This document shows positions 8,393 to 16,128 of a DNA stretch of 64,000 nucleotides, piece by piece. A model generated the notes under the pieces. It saw only the letters and a list, made by a program, of their open reading frames with translations. It was not told the DNA's origin and did not search any database. Made by a program: the position numbers and the translations under genes. Source of the DNA: CAYXGZ01 sp964464755 (GTDB lineage Bacteria > Planctomycetota > MHYJ01 > JACPRB01); NCBI GenBank assembly GCA_964464755.1, contig CAYXGZ010000013.1, positions 1 to 64,000 of the forward strand, written 5' to 3'. Positions within the stretch are counted from its first letter, which is position 1; the number at the start of each line of letters is the position of its first letter.

Positions 8393-9064
8393 CTATTTCG
8401 TGGGGGCCGGCGTCGGCGCGGCCGAGGGCGCGGGCGACGGGGCGGGAGTCGCCGGGGGCGCCGACTTCTTCCAGTCCTCGTTGAGCCGGACCAGGACCTC
8501 CTTGGTGATGTCGTACTCCGGGTTCCGGAAGAACACCACGCGCTGGTTGATGCGGCGGAGGTAGGCCTGGGTGCCCTCGTCCTCCTCGAGCTTGGGCTCC
8601 TCGAGGCGCACGACGAGGTCGAGCTTGTGCTCCGCGGCCACGGCCTCGGTCGCCTTCACGATCGCGTTGTAGATCTCGATGTGCTGGCCCGCGGCCTTGT
8701 CGATCAGCGCCATCTGGCCGATCTCCTTGCGCATCTTCAGCTCGTACTCGGTGAGCTTGGCCTGCTGGTAGAGCGACTGGGCCAGCGGCGAGCTCTTGTC
8801 GCTCAGCGCCGACACGCGCTCGGTCAGGTCGCCGAGCTTCTTCTGGAGGGCCTTGAGCTCGTTCTCCAGCGCGGTCTTCTCCGCCTCGAGGGAGGACTTC
8901 ACCTTCGCGACCTGCTCGTACTTGGCGGGGTCGAAGCAGTCCTTGAGGTTGAAGGTGCCGATCCGCATGGGGCGGTCGAAGCGGTCCTTCTTGTCCTGGG
9001 CCGCCGCCGCGCCCGCGAGCAGGGCCGCGCCGAGGATCGCCGTGGTCAGGGCCGTGGTCCGCAT
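8393..9064 (-). CDS. skp: OmpH/Skp family periplasmic chaperone
   Basis: 223 residues with a signal peptide (cleavage probably after AGAAAAQ), then a long charged coiled-coil region (residues about 45-150) as in Skp, which carries unfolded outer membrane proteins across the periplasm. The C-terminus is a low-complexity Pro/Ala/Thr tail of about 30 residues that E. coli Skp lacks. It follows bamA by 15 nt and precedes lpxD, the same order as in many Gram-negative genomes. Confidence 0.9.
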   Translation of the reverse strand: MRTTALTTAILGAALLAGAAAAQDKKDRFDRPMRIGTFNLKDCFDPAKYEQVAKVKSSLEAEKTALENELKALQKKLGDLTERVSALSDKSSPLAQSLYQQAKLTEYELKMRKEIGQMALIDKAAGQHIEIYNAIVKATEAVAAEHKLDLVVRLEEPKLEEDEGTQAYLRRINQRVVFFRNPEYDITKEVLVRLNEDWKKSAPPATPAPSPAPSAAPTPAPTK

Positions 9065-9079
9065 GTCGTCTCCTCCGGT

Positions 9080-11500
9080 TTAGAAAAGGGTCCCGATGTC
9101 GAAGAGCACCGTCTCGCGCTCGTCGTCGTCCCGCTTCGTCAGCGGGAAGCCGAAGTCGAGCTTGACGGGGATGTTGCCGAGCTGGGGGATGATGAAGCGG
9201 ATCCCGAAGCCGACCGTGTTGCGCCACTTCTCGTGCTTCAGGTCGTCGAACTCCGGGGTCAGGTTCGCGAGGTCGTAGAACAGCGCGCCCCGGAGGAACT
9301 CCACGAAGAGCGGGTAGGAGTACTCCGCGCTCGCGAAGACGGAGCCGTTGCCGCCGATGGGGTCGCCGTTCTCCTTGGGCCCGACGCCGCGGAAGTCGAA
9401 GCCGCGGATGCTCTCGCGGCCGCCCGCGTAGAAGCGCTCGAAGAAGGGGACGGTCGAGTCCCCGCGCTCCCGGGCGTGGCCCACGACGAGGTCGAGGTTC
9501 ATCACGTGCTTCATCTTGGTCTCGGACTCGTAGACGGTGAAGTACGTGCTCGCGGAGAACGTCGTCTTGGCGTAGTCGAAGTCCGAGGGCAGGGGGTCGC
9601 CCGCCCACTCGTAGGTGAGGCTGATCCGGTGGCCCCTGGTCGGGAAGAGGGCGCTGTCCCGCGTGTCCCAGGCGATGCCCGGGGCCAGGGTCACGAGCTG
9701 GTTGCGGCCCGCCAGGCCCAGCACCGTCGAGGGCGTGGTCTCGTCCGTGTTCCGGATCGTGATGTGGAGGACCTGGACCGCGAGGCTGGTCTGGAAGGGC
9801 TCGAATCGCTTGTCGAAGGAGATCGTGCCGCCGATGCGCTGCTCGTCCCAGCTCTCCCGCTCCGTGCGGATGTTGAAGGCCCGGACGCCGCCGCCGGTCT
9901 CCGTGCCGAAGAGCCAGGGCTCGCGGAAGGCGACCGTGAAGCTCGTCCGGAGGCGGGACGGGCTGAAGCGGATGTTGAACTGCTGGCCGCCGCCCGCGAA
10001 GGCCGTGCCCTCCGCGACGTCGGAGAAGCTCTTGGGCAGGTCGGCGATGTCGAAGTTCTTCTGCGAGAACTCGAGGACGCCGAGGATGCCGAAGCTCGAC
10101 GAGTAGCCGCCCGCGAAGCGGAGGTTGCCCGTCTGGCCCTCCTTGACCTCGAGGACCAGGTCGCGGATCGAGGGGTCGTCCGTCGGCTCCGTCCTCCACG
10201 TCACGCCGCCCTGCTCGAAGAACTGGCGGTCGCGGAGGCGGGAGACGCCTCGCTGCAGGAGCTGGTTGTTGAACTTCTCGCCGGGCACGAAGTCCCGCAG
10301 CTCGCGGAGGATCACGTCCTGCCGCGTCTTCGTGTTGCCCTGGACCGTGATGCGCCCGAGCTTGACCTCGTGGCCCTCGGTGATGCGGAACTTCACGTCG
10401 ATCTCGGCGGTGCCCGAGGGGATCACCGTGTCGTACTCGACCTGGGCGAGGATGTAGGCCCGCTCGCCGTAGAGGTCGCGGATCTTCTGGACGTCGCGGT
10501 TGCCGACGTTGTCCGAGAAGTACGGGTGGTTCTTGTCGCCGAGCCAGAGGGCGGCGCGGAGCTGGTCTTCCGGGACGACCTTGCCGCTGACCCCCTCGAA
10601 CGAGATCGACCGGACCTTGAAGCGGCGGCCCTCGTCGACGTGGATGCGGACGTTCACGCCGGTCCGGTCCTCGGTGAAGACCAGGTCCTCGACGAAGACG
10701 CGGTCGCCCTCCGTGATGTCGAGGAAGCCCTCGAGCTGGTAGTAGAGCTTGATGCGCTTGAGGTCCTCGTCGAGGTAGCGGCGGATGAAGGGCTCGCCGG
10801 AGCCGGGGAAGAACAGGAAGCTGCTCGGCTCCTTGGTGAGCAGGTACTGCTTCAGCGTGCCGAGGTCGATGCCGGAGACCCCGCTGAACTCCACCGACTT
10901 GACCCGGACGAGGGGGCCCTCGGCGACGTGCCACACGAGGACCAGGCCCGCGGACGTCTCGAGGACCTCGTCGTTCACGGCGGAGAAGTGGTAGCCCTTC
11001 GAGAGCAGGTGCTCGCGGATCGCCTCGCGGTCGAGCTTCAGGAGGTAGGGATTGAGGGCGTCGCCGGGGTTGACCTGGAGGAGCGGCTTGAGCGCGGCGA
11101 CGGGGACGGCGGCGAGGCCGGTGAACTGCACGTCGAGGATCGTGTCGTACTCCTGGACCGTGACCGTGTAGAGCCAGGTGCCGTCGTCCTGGAGCTTCGG
11201 CTCGATGCGGACGTCGCGGAAGGCCTTGCGCGCGAAGAGCGTCTTGAGGTCCTGGTCGCGGGCGGCGCGGTCGTAGGGCGCGCCCTCGCGCAGCGTCAGG
11301 AGGTTGCGCAGCTCCGCCCAGCGCTGGCGGCGGAAGCCCGCGGCGACGACGCGTCCGGCCGGCTTGCCCTCCCAGGCCTCCTGGCCCGGGCGCTCGGCCG
11401 GCGTCGGCGACGGCGAGGGGTCCTGGGCGATAAGGGGAGCGGGCGACGCGAGCGCGCAGAACGCCAGCGCGGCGAGCAGGAGCGGCGGTTTGTCCGGCAC
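9080..11500 (-). CDS. bamA: Outer membrane protein assembly factor BamA
   Basis: About 806 residues. A signal peptide is followed by POTRA-like repeats over roughly residues 50-440 and a C-terminal 16-strand barrel domain. The barrel contains the conserved loop 6 motif in ESIRGFDFRGVGP, and the protein ends in a terminal phenylalanine (VLFDIGTLF), as expected for a Bam substrate and BamA itself. It inserts outer membrane proteins. No ATG fits the N-terminus; GTG 11500 directly precedes PDKPPLLLAALAFCALASPA, a good signal peptide, so I chose it, although the GAGGGG upstream is 14 nt away. It is the first gene of the envelope operon. Confidence 0.94.
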   Translation of the reverse strand: MPDKPPLLLAALAFCALASPAPLIAQDPSPSPTPAERPGQEAWEGKPAGRVVAAGFRRQRWAELRNLLTLREGAPYDRAARDQDLKTLFARKAFRDVRIEPKLQDDGTWLYTVTVQEYDTILDVQFTGLAAVPVAALKPLLQVNPGDALNPYLLKLDREAIREHLLSKGYHFSAVNDEVLETSAGLVLVWHVAEGPLVRVKSVEFSGVSGIDLGTLKQYLLTKEPSSFLFFPGSGEPFIRRYLDEDLKRIKLYYQLEGFLDITEGDRVFVEDLVFTEDRTGVNVRIHVDEGRRFKVRSISFEGVSGKVVPEDQLRAALWLGDKNHPYFSDNVGNRDVQKIRDLYGERAYILAQVEYDTVIPSGTAEIDVKFRITEGHEVKLGRITVQGNTKTRQDVILRELRDFVPGEKFNNQLLQRGVSRLRDRQFFEQGGVTWRTEPTDDPSIRDLVLEVKEGQTGNLRFAGGYSSSFGILGVLEFSQKNFDIADLPKSFSDVAEGTAFAGGGQQFNIRFSPSRLRTSFTVAFREPWLFGTETGGGVRAFNIRTERESWDEQRIGGTISFDKRFEPFQTSLAVQVLHITIRNTDETTPSTVLGLAGRNQLVTLAPGIAWDTRDSALFPTRGHRISLTYEWAGDPLPSDFDYAKTTFSASTYFTVYESETKMKHVMNLDLVVGHARERGDSTVPFFERFYAGGRESIRGFDFRGVGPKENGDPIGGNGSVFASAEYSYPLFVEFLRGALFYDLANLTPEFDDLKHEKWRNTVGFGIRFIIPQLGNIPVKLDFGFPLTKRDDDERETVLFDIGTLF

Positions 11501-11570
11501 GTACGGCGGCAGATCCCCTCTCCGGTTCGTGGGCCCCGACCCGCGGCTAACACGCGGGTTCGAAGTCCCA

Positions 11571-11599
11571 AGGGTACCGGGCCTCGTTCGACCTTTCAA
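11571..11599 (-). promoter_or_regulatory. Sigma-70-like promoter of the bamA-lpx operon
   Basis: On the minus strand TTGAAA (11594-11599) and TACCCT (11571-11576) are separated by 17 nt. The predicted transcript starts about 63 nt before the bamA GTG. A 7-bp inverted repeat ACCCGCG/CGCGGGT (11539-11545 and 11553-11559) lies in the leader and could form a hairpin near the 5' end. Confidence 0.55.
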
Positions 11600-11637
11600 G
11601 CGGAACCGCGGGCCCGGGGTTCGCTCCCCTCTACTTA

Positions 11638-12384
11638 TTATTGATCCTTGGGGCCGCGCTCCCGGCGGCGCTCGCCGAGGCGGGACCAGAGCGACTCGAG
11701 TTCCTCCGGGTGGAGGTCGGGGAGGCGCTTCAAGTGGCGGCAGAAGGCGTCGATCGACTCCTTCAGGGCCTTGCGGTTCAGCGAGAGGAAATCCGCGACC
11801 ACGCGCGGATCCGAGAGCAGGACGCGCGTCGCGTCGCGGTAGGAGCCTCCGGCCAGGTCGGCGGAGGGGCCGGCCGTCGCGGCGAGGGCGGCGGCGATCG
11901 CGTGGGGCAGGTGGCTGATCGCGGCGACGAGCCGGTCGTGGCGGGCCGCGTCGCGGAGGATCTCCGGGCGGGCGCCGACGCCTCGGACGATGGCCTCGAC
12001 GCGGGCGTCGCCGCCGATGAGGAACCAGGGGCGACCCGCGAAGAGCTCCGGGTCGCGCGTCGACCGGTCCTCGGTGCCCGCCATCGGGTGGCCGGGGACG
12101 AAGGTGATGTCGCGGCGCCGGCACTTGCGGTAGGCGGCGACCACGGGCCCCTTCACCGAGGCGACGTCCGTCAGCACGGTGCCGGGGCGGAGGCGGCGGA
12201 CGACGTCGGGCAGGATGCGGAGGAGCTCCTTCGCGGGCGTCGCCAGCACGGTCACGTCGGCGAGGCGCAGGTCGTCGAGGTCGTCGCCGCGGTCGAGCTC
12301 GACGGTCCGGCCGAGCCCGCGGGCGGCGATGGCCGCGGAGAGGGAGCCGCCGATCTGGCCGGGCCCGACGATCGCGACGATCAC
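11638..12384 (-). CDS. tyrA: Prephenate dehydrogenase
   Basis: 248 residues with an N-terminal NAD-binding Rossmann fold (IVAIVGPGQIGGSLSAAI) and the HPMAGTEDRS and ISHLPHAIAAALA motifs of the prephenate dehydrogenase family. It oxidatively decarboxylates prephenate to 4-hydroxyphenylpyruvate for tyrosine. There is no ACT or chorismate mutase domain, so the mutase must be the separate AroH-type protein two genes upstream. GTG start, GTGA overlap with the DAHP synthase gene. Last gene of the aromatic operon. Confidence 0.92.
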   Translation of the reverse strand: MIVAIVGPGQIGGSLSAAIAARGLGRTVELDRGDDLDDLRLADVTVLATPAKELLRILPDVVRRLRPGTVLTDVASVKGPVVAAYRKCRRRDITFVPGHPMAGTEDRSTRDPELFAGRPWFLIGGDARVEAIVRGVGARPEILRDAARHDRLVAAISHLPHAIAAALAATAGPSADLAGGSYRDATRVLLSDPRVVADFLSLNRKALKESIDAFCRHLKRLPDLHPEELESLWSRLGERRRERGPKDQ

Positions 12385-13397
12385 GGGAGGCGGCGGCCCA
12401 CGGCGCGGGCGATCGGCCCGAGGGTGGCCATGAGCGCGCCGAAGTCGTCGGGCGTGAGGCTCTCGGGCCCGTCGCAGAGCGCGAGCTCGGGCCGCGGGTG
12501 GACCTCGATCATGATCCCGTCGGCGCCGGCGGCGACGGCGGCGCGGGCCAGCGGGGGGACGTACTCGCGCACGCCCGAGGCGTGGCTCGGGTCGACGACG
12601 ATGGGGAGGTGCGAGAGGCGGTGGACGACGGGGACCGCGGAGAGGTCGAGCGTGTTGCGCGTCGCCGCGTCGAAGCCGCGCACGCCGCGCTCGCAGAGGA
12701 TGACCTGGCGGTTGCCCTTGGAGAGGACGTGCTCGGCGGAGAGGAGGAGCTCCTCGATCGTGGACATGAAGCCGCGCTTGAGGAGGACGGGCTTGGACTG
12801 CCGGCCGAGGGCGGCGAGGAGCGGGAAGTTCTGCATGTTGCGGGCGCCGACCTGGAGGACGTCGGCCGTCTCGGCGACGAGCGGGACGTCCTCGGGGGCG
12901 AGGACCTCGGTGACGATGCCGAGGCCGGTCTCGCGGCGGGCCTCCGCGAGGATCTCGAGGCCCTGGCGGCCGAGGCCCTGGAAGCTGTAGGGCGAGGTGC
13001 GGGGCTTGAAGGCGCCGCCGCGGAGCAGGTGGGCGCCGGCCGCGCGGACGCGGCGGGCCGCCTCGAGGGTCTGCTCGCGGGACTCGACGGCGCAGGGGCC
13101 GGCGATGACGGTGAGCGTGGAGGGGCCGATGGTGACGCCGCCGACCTTCACCTCGCTGCCGGCGGGGCGGGCCTCGCGGGCCGCGAGCGGGTAGGGGCGG
13201 GCGAGGGGGACGACGCGGTCGACGCCCTCGAAGGCGCCGAAGTCCGCGGAGCGCAGGGCCGGGGCGTCGCCGAGGACGGAGACGAGCGTGGCGCCGGCGC
13301 CCTCGGTGAGCCGGGGCCGGCCCCCGAGCTCCTCGATGCGGCGGACGACCGCGTCGACCTCGCCGGGCGAGGCGCCGGTCTTCATGACGACGATCAT
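12381..13397 (-). CDS. aroF: 3-deoxy-7-phosphoheptulonate synthase (class I-beta, with N-terminal regulatory domain)
   Basis: About 338 residues. Residues 1-75 form the ferredoxin-like regulatory domain (MIVVMKTGASPGEVDAVVRRIEELG). The TIM barrel follows with IAGPCAVESREQ, RGGAFKPRTSPYSFQGLG and VDPSHASG. It condenses PEP and erythrose-4-phosphate, the entry step of the shikimate pathway. The chosen ATG at 13397 is the normal family start and overlaps the mutase stop by 4 nt (ATGA). The pairing with a chorismate mutase and prephenate dehydrogenase suggests feedback control of the tyrosine branch through the N-terminal domain. Confidence 0.94.
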   Translation of the reverse strand: MIVVMKTGASPGEVDAVVRRIEELGGRPRLTEGAGATLVSVLGDAPALRSADFGAFEGVDRVVPLARPYPLAAREARPAGSEVKVGGVTIGPSTLTVIAGPCAVESREQTLEAARRVRAAGAHLLRGGAFKPRTSPYSFQGLGRQGLEILAEARRETGLGIVTEVLAPEDVPLVAETADVLQVGARNMQNFPLLAALGRQSKPVLLKRGFMSTIEELLLSAEHVLSKGNRQVILCERGVRGFDAATRNTLDLSAVPVVHRLSHLPIVVDPSHASGVREYVPPLARAAVAAGADGIMIEVHPRPELALCDGPESLTPDDFGALMATLGPIARAVGRRLP

Positions 13398-13795
13398 CGC
13401 TTCGCCGGCCGCCGCCGCCGTCGCGGCGTCGCGGCCAGGTCGGGTCGCAGACACGTGGCCTCCCCGAGGTAGAGGTGGCGGATCCGGCGCCGGGGGCGCC
13501 GCGATTCCGCGAGCAGCAGCACCCGCACCGCGCGCTTCAGCGCGCCGCGCACCTTCGCTTCCGTCGTGCAGAGCATCGGGACGTGCACCCAGTCCCCGCC
13601 GAGGCCGCGGGCCGCCTCCGCGGGGAAGGCGGCGTCGAGGTCCGGCGTCATCGTGAACAGGGCCAGGACGACGTCCCGCGCCGCCAGCCCGTTCGCCGCG
13701 AGCAGCTCCCGGACCAGGGTCCGCGACGCGCCGAGGATCCCGTCGCGCGAGTTGCGCGGCGCGGTCACGGCCCCCCGGAATCCCCGAAGGCTCAC
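13394..13795 (-). CDS. aroH: Monofunctional chorismate mutase, AroH type
   Basis: 133 residues matching the trimeric AroH fold: FRGAVTAPRNSRDGILGASRTLVRELLAANGL, then LFTMTPDLDAAFPAEAARGLG and VPMLCTTEAKVRGALKRAVRVLLLAE. It converts chorismate to prephenate for the prephenate dehydrogenase encoded downstream. The C-terminus has an Arg-rich tail longer than usual. GTG start at 13795 overlaps the upstream stop (GTGA). Confidence 0.9.
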   Translation of the reverse strand: MSLRGFRGAVTAPRNSRDGILGASRTLVRELLAANGLAARDVVLALFTMTPDLDAAFPAEAARGLGGDWVHVPMLCTTEAKVRGALKRAVRVLLLAESRRPRRRIRHLYLGEATCLRPDLAATPRRRRRPAKR

Positions 13796-14550
13796 GGCAG
13801 CTCCTCCATCGTGGCGGGCCGGACCCGCCGTTCCAAGCCCCTCCACGCGAGCAGCGCCTTCGCGGGGTCCGGGTCCGCCCAGAGCCTCCCGCCGACGCAG
13901 GCCGCGTGCAGCCCGGCCGCCTTCGCCAGCGCCAGCTCCGCGGCCGACGAGGGCCGCGCGAGCGACACGAGCGTCCGGCCGCCCTCGACGCGCGGCGCCA
14001 GGCCGAGCATCGCCTCGAGGCCCGCCGCGAAGTCGGCCGGGTCCGGCACCGACAGCGCGATCGCGGCCACCCGGTCCCGCGCGCGGTCGAGGGCGTCCAT
14101 CGCCGCCTCGAGCTCGCGGACCGTGCCGGCCTCCACCAGGACCTGGAGGCCGAGCTCCCGGGCGTGGTGAACGTACTCGGAGAGCTGGTTCCTGTCGAGG
14201 AGCCGGACGGCCAGGTGGACGCCGTCGGCGGGCAGCACGCGGGTCTCGAGGAGCTGGTACTCGTCGACGACGTCCTCGAGGCGGATGGCGGGGAGGGGGC
14301 TGCGGAGGCGGAACGCGGCCAGGCCGGGCCCGCGCAGGGACGCGGCCTCGAGCTGGGCCTCCTCGCAGGCCGGGGCGAGCGCCACGGCGGGATCGTCGGC
14401 GAGGAGCGCCAGGCCGCCCTCGCGGCGCAGCGGGACCGGGCGCAGCGGGGGCGCGGAGCGGGCCTGCACCTTCAGGTCGGCGACGGGGCGCTCGGCCTTC
14501 GCGCGCCGCAGCTCGCGGAGCTTCGTCGCGCGGATCTCGTCGGCGTTCAC
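13792..14550 (-). CDS. TrpC-like (indole-3-glycerol-phosphate synthase fold) protein lacking catalytic residues
   Basis: 252 residues that track the TrpC barrel: an N-terminal helix with the VNADEIRATKLRELRRAK pattern, DEYQLLETRVLPADGVHLAVRLL, QLSEYVHHARELGLQVLVEAGTVRELEAA, and GLHAACVGGRLWADPDPAKALLAW at the end. The known catalytic residues are mostly missing: no AEIKR/SPS motif after strand 1 (GGLALLADDPAVALA instead), no KDFI lysine (IRLEDVVDEYQ, residues 89-99), and no INxRD asparagine (IALSVPD). Glu140 in LVE is kept. It sits between the unknown gene at 14547-14927 and aroH with GTGA overlaps on both sides. It may be a ligand-binding or structural relative; the lack of TrpC activity is inferred. 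Confidence 0.75.
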   Translation of the reverse strand: MNADEIRATKLRELRRAKAERPVADLKVQARSAPPLRPVPLRREGGLALLADDPAVALAPACEEAQLEAASLRGPGLAAFRLRSPLPAIRLEDVVDEYQLLETRVLPADGVHLAVRLLDRNQLSEYVHHARELGLQVLVEAGTVRELEAAMDALDRARDRVAAIALSVPDPADFAAGLEAMLGLAPRVEGGRTLVSLARPSSAAELALAKAAGLHAACVGGRLWADPDPAKALLAWRGLERRVRPATMEELP

Positions 14551-14927
14551 GGCGCGGCCCCGACGGGGAGCTCCTCCTCGACCGAGGCGCCGCGCGAGGC
14601 CGCGGCCCCCCGGCCGCGGGGCCAGATCTTGAAGCCGCCCGTGGATCCGCCGGCGAGCTCCCAGGTCCCCCAGATGAACCCGGCCTGGCCGAAGCCGCGG
14701 TACCAGACGTCGTGGCGGCCGAGGTAGGTCTTGGTCCAGTGGACCTCGAGCGACGCGGAGTCGCAGCGGCCCCGGATCGCGAAGGGACCGACGTCGTCGT
14801 CGCCGCCGCCGGAGACGACCCCGTCGCGGAAGGCGAGGTGGAGCTCCATGGGGTGGCGCTCGTCGTCGACGGCGGGGTGCAGGTAGTAGCCGGTCCACGG
14901 CCCGCTGGGGAAGGCGGCGTCGTCCAT
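14547..14927 (-). CDS. Conserved small protein, unknown (beta-rich)
   Basis: 126 residues, rich in alternating aromatic and charged residues (GYYLHPAVDDERHPMELHLAF, WTKTYLGRHDVWYRGFG, GGFKIWPRG), which looks like a small beta-barrel or beta-sandwich. There is no signal peptide. I do not recognise a named family. It is the first gene of the aromatic amino acid operon, coupled by GTGA to the TrpC-like gene, and its ATG at 14927 is divergent from manA. Confidence 0.7.
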   Translation of the reverse strand: MDDAAFPSGPWTGYYLHPAVDDERHPMELHLAFRDGVVSGGGDDDVGPFAIRGRCDSASLEVHWTKTYLGRHDVWYRGFGQAGFIWGTWELAGGSTGGFKIWPRGRGAAASRGASVEEELPVGAAP

Positions 14928-14973
14928 CGGGCCGTCAGTTGTACCGCAAACGGGGGGCGTCCGGGGGGCTTTC

Positions 14974-15003
14974 TTGACACCTTCTTCCGGGCGTCCGTAT
15001 GAT
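14974..15003 (+). promoter_or_regulatory. Promoter of manA, leaderless type
   Basis: TTGACA (14974-14979, perfect consensus), an 18-nt spacer and TATGAT (14998-15003). The ATG of manA is at 15012, only 8 nt after the -10 box, so the transcript should start at or within 1-3 nt of the start codon. There is no Shine-Dalgarno in that gap. Confidence 0.7.
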
Positions 15004-15011
15004 CGCGCACC

Positions 15012-16028
15012 ATGCCCAAGGCCCCTCCCCAGAGCCCCGTCCTGTACCCCTATCGGTTCAAGGAGATCTTCAAGCAGAAGGTCTGGGGCGGGCCGGAGCT
15101 CAAGAAGGCCCTGGGGAAGACCGGGGCGGGGGCGAAGTGCGGCGAGTCCTGGGAGGTCGCCCTCCGCGGCAAGGACTCCAGCGAGGTGGCCGAGGGGCCG
15201 CTGAAGGGCTGGACGCTGGACCGCCTGCTCGCGGCGTGGCCGCGCCAGGTCCTGGGCGACGACCACAGCATGCGGTTCTCGACGCGCTTCCCGCTGCTCG
15301 TGAAGTACATCTGCGCGCACGAGAAGCTCTCGCTGCAGGTGCACCCGGCCGACGACTTCGCGCAGCGCTACGAGGCGGAGCCGGTGGGGAAGATGGAGGC
15401 CTGGTACGTGGTCCACGCGCCGAAGGAGGCGCGCGTGATCCGCGGCGTGCTGCCCGGCACGACCGTCGCGGAGTTCAAGCAGCACCTGAAGGACGGCACG
15501 GTCGAGCGCTGCCTCAACACGATGGAGATCAAGGCGGGGGACGTCGTGTTCATCCCGCCGGGGACGATCCACACGGCGACGGGCGGCGCGGTCTTCCTCG
15601 AGGTCCAGCAGAACAGCGACCTGACGTACCGCCTGACGGACTGGGGCCGGCTCGTCGACGGCAAGCCCCGGGCGCTCGACGTGGACAAGGCGATGTCGGT
15701 GACGGACTTCTACTCGATGGGCGTCTCGAAGTACAAGGCGCAGCGCCTGCCCGGCTTCCCGTACAAGCGCAGCCTCCTGATCAAGTGCGAGAAGTTCACG
15801 ATGGAGTCGATCTCGCTGGAGCGGAAGCGCGTCAAGCTGCCCGGGGACCGGGCGCGCTTCCACGTCTACGCCTGCACGGCCGGCGGCGGCGCGTTCCACC
15901 ACGGCGAGGGCCTGAAGAAGCGCACGCCGTTCGAGAAGGGCGCGACCTTCCTGATCCCCGCGCACCTCGGGCCGATCGAGATCTCGTCGAAGGGCTCGTC
16001 CGAGCTCGTCGACATCTTCGTCGAGTAG
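15012..16028 (+). CDS. manA: Mannose-6-phosphate isomerase, type I (class 1)
   Basis: 338 residues, the short bacterial form. Zinc and active-site signatures are present: LSLQVHPADDFA (His ligand), GKMEAWYVV (Glu) and IPPGTIHTATGG (His). It interconverts mannose-6-phosphate and fructose-6-phosphate and so feeds GDP-mannose and cell-surface glycans, consistent with the LPS genes around it. It is a single-gene unit with its own strong promoter just upstream. Confidence 0.94.
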   Translation: MPKAPPQSPVLYPYRFKEIFKQKVWGGPELKKALGKTGAGAKCGESWEVALRGKDSSEVAEGPLKGWTLDRLLAAWPRQVLGDDHSMRFSTRFPLLVKYICAHEKLSLQVHPADDFAQRYEAEPVGKMEAWYVVHAPKEARVIRGVLPGTTVAEFKQHLKDGTVERCLNTMEIKAGDVVFIPPGTIHTATGGAVFLEVQQNSDLTYRLTDWGRLVDGKPRALDVDKAMSVTDFYSMGVSKYKAQRLPGFPYKRSLLIKCEKFTMESISLERKRVKLPGDRARFHVYACTAGGGAFHHGEGLKKRTPFEKGATFLIPAHLGPIEISSKGSSELVDIFVE

Positions 16029-16076
16029 CCCGCCCCCTTTCCCCGCCGCAATCCGCGCCCGTCCCGCCGTTTTAGT

Positions 16077-16104
16077 TTGTAACTTTCAATTCATAAGTTA
16101 TAAT
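16077..16104 (+). promoter_or_regulatory. Promoter with overlapping palindromic operator upstream of the SpoIID-like gene
   Basis: TTGTAA (16077-16082), 16-nt spacer, perfect TATAAT (16099-16104). A perfect inverted repeat TAACTT (16080-16085) / AAGTTA (16095-16100) with a 9-nt centre covers the spacer and enters the -10 box, as expected for a repressor site. GAGGGGG at 16118-16124 is a good ribosome binding site before GTG 16129, so this gene is not leaderless. Confidence 0.6.
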
Positions 16105-16128
16105 GCGGGGCGCGGAAGAGGGGGCGAC

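Noticed and set aside
11501..11637. A possible tRNA-like or small RNA gene upstream of bamA
   Set aside because: The short GC hairpins and a GGTTCGA-like stretch do not form a cloverleaf; a promoter and leader for bamA explain the region better.
8627..11644. A plus-strand open frame of about 1000 codons opposite skp and bamA
   Set aside because: Leu/Glu/Val/Arg-rich antisense sequence without motifs; bamA and skp are secure on the other strand.
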